From Urechis unicinctus (taxonomy: Eukaryota > Annelida > Polychaeta > Xenopneusta > Urechidae): a stretch of DNA of 64,000 nucleotides. The notes under the pieces are model-generated. The model saw nothing but the letters and a program-made list of their open reading frames with translations, was not told the DNA's origin and did not search any database. How positions within the stretch are numbered: the first letter of the stretch is position 1; each line of letters begins with the position of its first letter. The stretch spans positions 30,268,359 to 30,332,358 of the forward strand of contig CM067349.1 in assembly GCA_034190875.2 (NCBI GenBank), in the 5' to 3' direction. A program made the position numbers and the translations under genes. Shown here in pieces: positions 54,601-64,000 of the stretch.

Positions 54601-57600
54601 TCTATAGCACTGTAAGACGCGCGTACTGTTCTTAATTTCCTCTGTATGAAGCGTGTACTATCGTTGATGTCCTCTGTATGACGCTTGTACGTCTTAATAT
54701 CCTCTGTATGACGCGTGTACTGTCCTTGATATCCTCTGTATGACGCGTGTGTACTGTCCTTGATATATCTGTTGTATATGACGCATGACGCGTGTACTGT
54801 CCTTAATATCCTCTGTATGACGCATGTACTGTCCTTAATGTCCTCTGTATGACGCGTGTACTACTGTCCTCATGTATGTCCTCTCTATGACGCGTGTACT
54901 GTCCTTGATGTCCTCTGTGTCCTTAATATCCTCTGTATGACGCATGTACTGTCCTTGAAATCCTCTGTATGACGCGTGTACTGTCCTTGATATCCTCTGT
55001 ATGACGCGTGTACTGTCCTTAATGTCCTCTGTATGACGCTTGTACTGTTCTTGATGTCCTCTGTATGACGCGTGTACTGTCCTTGATATCCTCTGTATGA
55101 CGCGTGTACTGTCCTTGATATCCTCTGTATGACGCATGTACTGTCCTTGATGTCCTCTGTATGACGCGTGTACTGTCCTTAATGTCCTCTGTATGACGCG
55201 TGTACTGTCCTTGATGTCCTCTGTATGACGCGTGTACTGTCCTTGATGTCCTCTGTATGACGCGTGTACTGTCCTTGATATCCTCTGTATGACGCGTGTA
55301 CTGTCCTTGATATCCTCTGTATGACGCGTGTACTGTCCTTAAAATACTCTGTATGACGCGTGTACTGTCCTTATGTCTGTCTGTATGACGCGTGTACTGT
55401 CCTTAATGTCCTCTGTATGACGCGTGTACTGTCCTTGATGTCCTCTGTATGACGCGTGTACTGTCCTTAATGTCCTCTGTATGACGCGTGTACTGTCCTG
55501 TATGTCTCTGTCTGTATGATGTACTGTCCTTGATGTCCTCTGTGATGACGCGTGTGTACTGTCCTTGATGTCCTCTGTATGACGCGTGTACTGTCCTTGT
55601 CCTCTGTATGACGCGATGTTCTGTACTGTCCTTGTGTCTGTAGGACGCGTGTACTGTCCTTGATATCCTCTGTATGACGCGTGTACTGTCCTTGATATCC
55701 TCTGTATGACGCGTGTACTGTACTGTCCTTATGTCCTCTGTCCTTGACTGTGTGACGCGTGTACTGTCCTTGATATCCTCTGTATGACGCGTGTACTGTC
55801 CTGTCCTTGATATCCCTGTAATGACGCGTGTACTGTCTTAATATCCTCTGTATGACGCGTGTACTGTCCTTGATGCTGTTTGTATGACGTATGTACTGTC
55901 CTTGATGTCCTCTGTATGACGCGTGTATTGTCCTTGATATCCTCTGTATGACACATGTACTGTCCTTGATATATTCTACATGACGCGTGTACTGTTCTTA
56001 ATATATCCCCTTGTATGACGCGTGTACGGTCCTTAATGTCCTCTGTATGTCGCGTGTACTGTCCTTAAAGTCCGCTGTATGTCGCGTGTACTATCCTTAA
56101 TGTCGTCTGTTTGACGCATGTGCTGTCCTTGCTGTCCTGTTGTCCTATGTATGACGCATGTACTGTCCTTGATGTCCTCTGTATGTCGCGTGTACTGTCC
56201 TTTAAGTCCTCTATAGCACTGTAAGACGCGTGTACTGTTTCCTTAATTTCCTCTGTATGACGCGTGTACTGTCCTTGATGTCCTCTGTATGACGCTTGTT
56301 GTACTGTCCTTAAAATCCTCTGTATGACACGTGTACTGTCCTCGATATATTTGGTATGACGCATGTACTGTCCTTAATATCCTCTGTAGGACGCTTGTAC
56401 TGTCCATAATGTCCTCTGTATGTCGCGTGTACTGTTCATGATGTCCTCTGTAGGACGCAAGTACTGTCCTTGATGTCCTTAAAATCCTCTTTATGGCGCG
56501 TGTGCTGTCCTTGATATCCTCTGTATGACCCATGTACTGTCCTTAATATCCTCTGTATGACGCGTGTACTATTCTTGATGTCCTCTGTGTGACACGTGAA
56601 CTGTCCTTGATATCCTCTGAAAGACGCATGTACTATCCTTTATGTCGTCTGTATGGCGCATGTACTGTCCTTGATGTCCTCTGTATGACGCATGTACTGT
56701 CCATAATGTCCTCTGTATGACGCTTGTACTGTACTAGATATTCTCTTTAAGACGCATGTACTGTCCCTGATGTCTTCTGTATGATGCTTGTACTGTCCTT
56801 GATGTCCTCTGAATGTCGCGTGTACTGTGTCTTGATGTCCTATGTATGACGCATGGAATGTCCTTGATGTACTCTGTATGACATATGTACTGTCCTTGAT
56901 GTCCTCTGTATGTCGCGTGTGTACTTTCCTTGATGTCCTCTGTAGGACGCATGTACTGTCTGATGTCCTCTGTTCATATTCCTCTGTATGACGCGTGTAC
57001 TGTCTTGATGTCCTCTGTATGACGCGTGTACTGTCCTTGATGTCCTCTGTATGACGCGTGTACTGTCCTTGTAGTCCTCTGTAGGACTGTAGGACGTGTA
57101 CTGTCCTTGATATCCCCTGTATGACGCGTGTACTGTCCTTGATATCCTCTGTATGACGCGTGTACTGTCCTTGTGGTCCCTGTATGACTGTCCTTGATAT
57201 CCCCTGTATGACGCGTGTCCTGTCCTCTGATATGTACTGTATGATCCCGTGTACTGTCCTTGATCCTGTGTGACGCGTGTACTGTCCCTGTATGACGTAT
57301 GTCTGTCCTGTATGACGCGTGTACTGTCCTTGACCCATGTGTACTGTCCTTCTCCTCTACATGACGCGTGTACTGTCCTTAATATCCTCTGTGTATGACG
57401 CGTGTACGGTCCTTTAATGTCCTCTGTATGACGTGTACTGTCCTTGACGCGTGTACTGTATGTCCTGTACTATCCTTAATGTCCTCTGTATGACGCGTGT
57501 ACTGTCCTGTCCTTGATGTCCTCTGTATGACGCGTGTACTGTCCTTGATGTCCTCTGTATGTGTCTTATTCTATGTCCGTGTACTGTTCTTAATGTCCTT

Positions 57601-59179
57601 GTATGACGCGTGTACTGTCCTTGATGTCCTCTGTATGTCGCGTGTACTGTCCTTAAATGTCCTCTTATGTCGCGTGTACTGTCCTTAAACTGTATGACGC
57701 GTGTACTGTCCTTGATGTCCTGTATGACGCGTGTACTGCGTGTACTGTCCTTAATTCCTCTGTATGAAACGTGTACTGCGTTGATGTCTCTCTGTATGAC
57801 GCTTGTACTGTCCTCCTTAAAATCCGTGTCTGTATGACGTATGACGCGTGTACTATCCTTGATGTCCTCTGTGTGACACGTGAACTGTCCTTGATATCCT
57901 CTGACTGACGCATGTACTATCCTTTATGTCGTCTGTCTGTATGGCGCATGTACTGTCCTTGATGTACTGTCCTCTGTATGACGCATGTACTGTCCATAAT
58001 GTCCTCTGTATGACGCTTGTACTGTACCAGATATTCTCTTTAAGACGCATGTACTGTCCTTGATGTCCTCTGTATGACGCATGTACTGTCCATAATGTCC
58101 TCTGTATGACGCTTGTACTGTACTAGATATTCTCTTTAAGACGCATGTACTGTCCCTGATGTCTTCTGTATGATGCTTGTACTGTCCTTGATGTCCTCAG
58201 AATGTCGCGTGTGCTGTTCTTGATGTCCTATGTATGACGCATGTAATGTCCTTGATGTACTCTGTATGACATATGTGCTGTCCTTGATGTCCTCTGTATG
58301 TCGCGTGTACTTTCCTTGATGTCCTCTTCAGGACGCGTGTACTGTCTGATACATATTCTGTATGATGCGTGTACTGTCCTTAATATCCTCTGTATGTCGC
58401 GTGTACTGTCCTTAATGTCCTCTGTATGTCGCATGTATTATCCTTAATGTTGTCGGTATGACACGTGTACTTTTCTTGATATTTTCTGTATGACGGTTGC
58501 ACTGTCCTTAATACCCTCTGTATGACGCATGTACTGTCCATAATGTCCTCTGTATGACGCTTGTACTTTACAAGATATCCTCTCTAAGACGCGTGTACTG
58601 TCCTTGATATACTCTGTATGACGCGTGTATTGTCCTTGATATCCTCTGTATGACGCATGTACTGTCCTTGATATATTCGGTATGACGCGTATCATGTCCT
58701 TAATATCGTCTGTATGACGCGTGTACTGTCCTTAATGTCATCTGCATGTCGCGTGTACTATCCTTAATGTCGTCTGTATGACGCATGTACTTTCCTTGAG
58801 GTCCTCTGTGTGACGCGTGTACTGTTCTTGATGTCCCATGTATGACGCATGTACTGTCCTTGATGTCCTCTGTATGACGCGTGTACTGTCCTTGTAGTCC
58901 TCTGTAGGATTGTAGGACGCGCATACTGTCCTTGATATCCCCTGTATGACGCGTGTACTGTCCTTAATATCCTGTGTATGACGCGTAAACTGTCGTTGTG
59001 GTCCTCTGTATGACTGTAGGACGCGTGTCCTGTCCTTGATATCCCCTGTATGACCCGTGTACTGTCCTTAATATCCTCTGTGTGACGCGTGTACTGTCCT
59101 TGATTCTGTTTGTATGACGTATGTACTGTCCTTGATGTTATCTGTATGACGCGTGTATTGTCCTTGATATCCTCTGTAT

Positions 59180-61740
59180 GACACATGTACTGTCCTTGAT
59201 ATATTCTACATGACGCGTGTACTGTTCTTAATATCCCGTGTATGACGCGTGTACGGTCCTTAATGTCCTCTGTATGTCGCGTGTACTGTCCTTAAAGTCC
59301 GCTGTATGTCGCGTGTACTATCCTTAATGTCGTCTGTTTGACGCATGTGCTGTCCTTGATGTCCTCTGTATGACGCGTGTACTGTTCTTATTGTCCTATG
59401 TATGACGCATGTACTGTCCTTGATGTCCTCTGTATGTCGCGTGTACTGTCCTTTAAGTCCTCTATAGCACTGTAAGACGCGTGTACTGTTTTTAATTTCC
59501 TCTGTATGAAACGTGTACTGTCGTTGATGTCCTCTGTATGACGCTTGTACTGTCCTTAAAATCCTCTGTATGACGCGTGTACTATTCTTGATGTCCTCTG
59601 TGTGACACGTGAACTGTCCTTGATATCCTCTGAAAGACGCATGTACTATCCTTTATGTCGTCTGTATGGCGCATGTACTGTCCTTGATGTCCTCTGTATG
59701 ACGCATGTACTGTCCATAATGTCCTCTGTATGACGCTTGTACTGTACCAGATATTCTCTTTAAGACGCATGTACTGTCCCTGATGTCTTCTGTATGATGC
59801 TTGTACTGTCCTTGATGTCCTCTGTATGACGCATGTACTGTCCATAATGTCCTCTGTATGACGCTTGTACTGTACTAGATATTCTCTTTAAGACGCATGT
59901 ACTGTCCCTGATGTCTTCTGTATGATGCTTGTACTGTCCTTGATGTCCTCAGAATGTCGCGTGTGCTGTTCTTGATGTCCTCTGTATGACGCATGGAATG
60001 TCCTTGATGTACTCTGTATGACATATGTGCTGTCCTTGATGTCCTCTGTATGTCGCGTGTACTTTCCTTGATGTCCTCTTCAGGACGCGTGTACTGTCTG
60101 ATACATATTCTGTATGATGCGTGTACTGTCCTTAATATCCTCTGTATGTCGCGTGTACTGTCCTTAATGTCCTCTGTATGTCGCATGTATTATCCTTAAT
60201 GTTGTCGGTATGACACGTGTACTTTTCTTGATATTTTCTGTATGACGGTTGCACTGTCCTTGATACCCTCTGTATGACGCGCGTACTGCTCTTGTTGTCC
60301 TATGTATGACGCATGTACTGTCCTTGATGTCCTCTGTATGTCGCGAGTACTGTCCTTTAAGTCCTCTATAGCACTGTAAGACGCGCGTACTGTTCTTAAT
60401 TTCCTCTGTATGAAGCGTGTACTATCGTTGATGTCCTCTGTTTGACGCTTGTACTGTCCTTAAAATCCTCTGTATAACACGTGTACTGTCCTCGATATAT
60501 TTTGTATGACGCGTGTACTGTCCTTAATATCCTCTGCATGACGCCTGTACTGTCCAAAATGTCCTCTTTATGACGCGTGTACTGTCCTTGATATCATCTG
60601 TATGACCCGTGTACTGTCCTTAATATCCTCAGTATGACGCGTGTACTATTCTTGATGTCCTCTGTGTGACGCGTGAACTGTCCTTGATATCCTCTGAAAG
60701 ACGCGTGTACTATCCTTTATGTCGTCTGTAAGGCGCATGTACTGTCCTTGATGTCCTCTGTATGACGCATGTACTGTCCATAATGTCCTCTGTATGACGC
60801 TTGTACTGTACCAGATATTCTCTTTAAGACGCATGTACTGTCCCTGATGTCTTCTGTATGATGCTTGTACTGTCCTTGATGTCCTCTGTATGACGCATGT
60901 ACTGTCCATAATGTCCTCTGTATGACGCTTGTACTGTACTAGATATTCTCTTTAAGACGCATGTACTGTCCCTGATGTCTTCTGTATGATGCTTGTACTG
61001 TCCTTGATGTCCTCAGAATGTCGCGTGTGCTGTTCTTGATGTCCTATGTATGACGCATGGAATGTCCTTGATGTACTCTGTATGACATATGTGCTGTCCT
61101 TGATGTCCTCTGTATGTCGCGTGTACTTTCCTTGATGTCCTCTTCAGGACGCGTGTACTGTCTGATACATATTCTGTATGATGCGTGTACTGTCCTTAAT
61201 ATCCTCTGTATGTCGCGTGTACTGTCCTTAATGTCCTCTGTATGTCGCATGTATTATCCTTAATGTTGTCGGTATGACACGTGTACTTTTCTTGATATTT
61301 TCTGTATGACGGTTGCACTGTCCATGATACCCTCTGTATGACGCATGTACTGTCCATAATGTCCTCTGTATGACGCTTGTACTGTACTAGATATCCTCTT
61401 TAAGACGCATGTACTGTCCTTGATATATTCTACATGACGCGTGTACTGTTCTTAATATCCCTTGTATGACGCGTGTACGGTCCTTAATGTCCTCTGTATG
61501 TCGCGTGTACTGTCCTTAAAGTCCGCTGTATGTCGCGTGTACTATCCTTAATGTCGTCTGTTTGACGCATGTGCTGTCCTTGATGTCCTCTGTATGACGC
61601 GTGTACTGCTCTTGTTGTCCTATGTATGACGCATGTACTGTCCTTGATGTCCTCTGTATGTCGCGTGTACTGTCCTTTAAGTCCTCTATAGCACTGTAAG
61701 ACGCGCGTACTGTTCTTAATTTCCTCTGTATGAAGCGTGT
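59180..61740. repeat. tandem higher-order repeat of about 1064 bp
   Basis: 59582-59845 and 60646-60909 match at an offset of 1064 bp, as do 59980-60186 and 61044-61250. Internally the block holds a local duplication in which GTACTGTACCAGATATTC and GTACTGTACTAGATATTC variants are 125-135 bp apart. Confidence 0.85.
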
Positions 61741-62560
61741 ACTATCGTTGATGTCCTCTGTTTGACGCTTGTACTGTCCTTAAAATCCTGTATGACACGT
61801 GTACTGTCCTCGATATATTTTGTATCACGCGTGTACTGTCCTTAATATCCTCTGCATGACGCATGTACTGTCCAAAATGTCCTCTGTATGTCGCGTGTAC
61901 TGTTCATGATGTCCGTTGTAGGACGCAAGTACTGTCCTTGATGTCCTTAAAATCCTCTTTATGACGCGTGTACTGTCCTTGATATCATCTGTATGACCCG
62001 TGTACTGTCCTTAATATCCTCTGTATGACGCGTGTACTATTCTTGATGTCCTCTATGTGACGCGTGAACTGTCCTTTAAGTCCTCTATAGCACTGTAAGA
62101 CGCTTGTACAGTCCTTAATTTCCTCTGTATGAAGCGTGTACTGTCGTTGATGTTCTCTGTATGACGCGTGTACTGTTCATGATGTCCTCTGTATGTCGCG
62201 TGTACTTTCCTTGATGTCTTCTGTGTGTCGCGTGTACTGTCCTTAATGTCGTCTGCATGACGCTTGCACTGTCCTTGATATCCTCTGTATGACGCGTGTA
62301 CTGTCCTTGATGTCCTCTATAGGACGCTGTACTGTCCTTGATATCCTCTGTATGACGCGTGAACTGTCCTTGAAGTCCTCTGCAGGAAGCGTGTACTGTC
62401 CTTGATGTCCTCTGTATGACACGTGAACTGTCATTGATATCCTCAGCATGACACATGTACGGTCCATTATGTGTCTGTATGACGGGTGTACTGCCCCTGA
62501 TTTCCTCTGTATGACGCATGTACTGTTCTTAATATCCTCAGTATGACGTGTGTACTGTCC

Positions 62561-64000
62561 TTAATATCCTTTGTATAATGCTTTATTGTCCTTAATATTC
62601 TCTGTATAATGTTGACTGTCCTAGATATCCTCTATATAATGCTTGATTGTCCTTTCTTTCCTCTGTATAATACTTGATTGTCCTAGATATCCTCTGTATT
62701 TAGCTTGATCGCCCCAGATATCCTCTGCATAATGCTTGATTGTCCCAGATAACCTCTGTATAATGCTTGATCGCCCTAGATATCCTCTGTTTAATGCCTG
62801 ATTGTCCTAGTTAACCTCTGTATAATGCTTGATTAGTCTAGATCTCTGTATAATGCTTGATTGTCCTTGATATTCTCTGTATAATGCTCGATTGTCATAG
62901 ATATCCTCTGTTTAATACTTGATTGTCCTGGATATCCTCTGTATAATGCTTGATTGCCTCAGGTACCCTCTGTATAATGCTTGATTGTCCTTGATGTCCT
63001 CTGTATAAAGCTTGATTGTCATTGATGTCCGCTGTATAATGCTTAATTGTCCTTGATGTCCGCACAATAATGCCCGATTGTCCTAGTTAACCTCTGTATA
63101 ATGCCTGATTGCCCTAGTTAACCTCTGTATAATGCTTGATTATTCTAGGTATCCAATGTATAATGCTTAATTGTCCTTGATGTCCTCTGTATAATGCTTT
63201 AGTGTCCTAGATAACTGCTGTATAATGCTTGATTGTCCTAGTATATCCTCTGTATAATGCTTGGTTGTCCTTAATGTCCTCTCTATAATGCTTGATTGTC
63301 CTACATATTCTCTGCATAATGCTTAATTGTCCTAGGTATCCACTATATAATGCTTGATTGTCCTGTATATCCTCTGTATAATGTTTGATTGTCCTTGATA
63401 ACCTCTGCGTAATGCTTGATCGCCTTCGATATCCTCTGTTTAATGCCTGATTGTCCTAGTTAACCTCTGTATAATGCTTGTTTAGCCTAGATAACCTCTG
63501 TATAATGCTTGATTTTCCTAGATATCCTCTGTATAATGTTTGATTGTACTAGATATCCTCTGTATGATGCTTCATTGTCCTTGATATTCTATGTATAATG
63601 CTTGATTATTCAAGGTATCCTCTGAATAATGCTTAATTGTCTTTAATATCCTCTGTATAATGCTTGATTGTCCTAGATATCCTCTGCATATTGCTTGATT
63701 GTCCTAGATATCATCTCTATAATTCTTTATTGTCTTTGATATCCTCTGTTTAATGCTTGATTGTCCTAGATAACCTCTGCATAATGCTTGATTGTCCTAG
63801 GTATCCACTATATAATGCTTGATTGTCCTGGATATCCTCTGTATAATGCTTGATTGCCCTAGATATCCTCTGCATAATGCTTGATTGTCCTAGATAACCT
63901 CTGCATAATGCTTGATCGCCTTAGATATCCTCTGTATAATGCCCGATTGTCCTAGTTAACCTCTGCATAATGCTTGATTAACCTAGATAACCTCTATATA
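62561..64000. repeat. 31-bp subfamily at the right side of the satellite, continuing past the window
   Basis: The unit carries GTATAATGCTTGATTGTCC followed by TAGATATCCTCT, 31 bp, about 46 copies. It aligns with the 32-bp unit over its whole length with one internal base deleted; intermediates (GTATAATGCTTTATTGTCC, GTATAATGTTGACTGTCC) lie at about 62570-62630. Copies are more diverged than in the main array, as expected at an array edge. The CpG-containing ACGCGT core is gone, and a TAG on the minus strand ends the open frames. Confidence 0.95.

Larger units (their letters stand above)
32301..62560. repeat. 32-bp satellite array, about 945 units, with higher-order structure
   Basis: The consensus unit carries GTATGACGCGTGTACTGTCC followed by TTGATGTCCTCT; unit starts such as 55223 and 55255 are 32 bp apart. 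Common variants alter the core (GACGCATG, GTCGCGTG, GACGCTTG, GACACGTG) and the second half (TTAATATCC, ATAATGTCC). Diagnostic variants such as CTCTTCAGGACGCG and CTATAGCACTGTAAGAC recur at long intervals, showing higher-order repeats. The minus-strand consensus has no stop trinucleotide, so 60-232-codon frames with a 32-residue period (RHTEDIKDSTRVIQRTSRTV...) occur throughout; they are artefacts. A centromeric, pericentromeric or subtelomeric location is possible but not shown. Confidence 0.97.

Noticed and set aside
32301-62560. 32-residue repeat protein (RHTEDIKDSTRVIQ type)
   Set aside because: The residue period equals three units read through three frames; no consistent start and no frame conservation across indels.
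31650-64000. CRISPR-like regular repeats
   Set aside because: Units are directly contiguous with no unique spacers; this is a satellite.

Overview
This is animal (metazoan) nuclear DNA, most likely from a marine invertebrate such as a mollusc. The evidence is indirect: very long GA/CT/CA/AT/ATGT microsatellites, many minisatellites, no compact bacterial-type genes, intergenic-like single-copy DNA, and one degraded fragment of an Ulp1/SENP-type (C48) protease of the kind carried by invertebrate mobile elements. The species cannot be named from the window. No intact protein-coding gene, tRNA, rRNA or CRISPR array was found. Nearly all long open frames are translations of tandem repeats.

Layout. 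1-433: GA and CT/CA microsatellites. About 640-3770: a pyrimidine-rich minisatellite field grading from a decayed edge through a 37-bp array to a 36-bp array. 4311-4595: a six-copy 45-bp repeat. 5554-7300: a 30-bp array. 7301-13369: single-copy DNA with several perfect TGACGTCA palindromes. 13375-14185: an unrelated 36-bp array. 14345-19560: a 5.2-kb field of 34-, 17- and 17/23-bp arrays that all appear to derive from one 17-bp unit. 19561-31620: mostly single-copy DNA, interrupted by ATGT, AT and GA microsatellites, by PstI-palindrome minisatellite clusters around the Ulp1-like fragment, by a weak CARD-like open frame, and by hairpin (MITE-like) elements. About 31625-64000: one satellite of about 1000 copies of a 32-bp unit, grading into a related 31-bp unit at the right end and running off the window.

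The large satellite has higher-order structure: blocks re-used at offsets of about 1064, 1264, 1752, 2438 and 7357 bp. A 100-N gap at 37394-37493 is flanked by what looks like the same 2455-bp sequence on each side, which points to an unmerged contig overlap rather than a biological duplication.

The observations most worth following are the strong excess of the bZIP/CRE palindrome TGACGTCA in the single-copy DNA (12 sites in roughly 19 kb, about 0.3 expected by chance), the graded succession of unit types within three independent minisatellite fields, and the PstI-palindrome clusters bracketing an Ulp1-like protease remnant. Approximately 70 percent of the window is tandem repeat.
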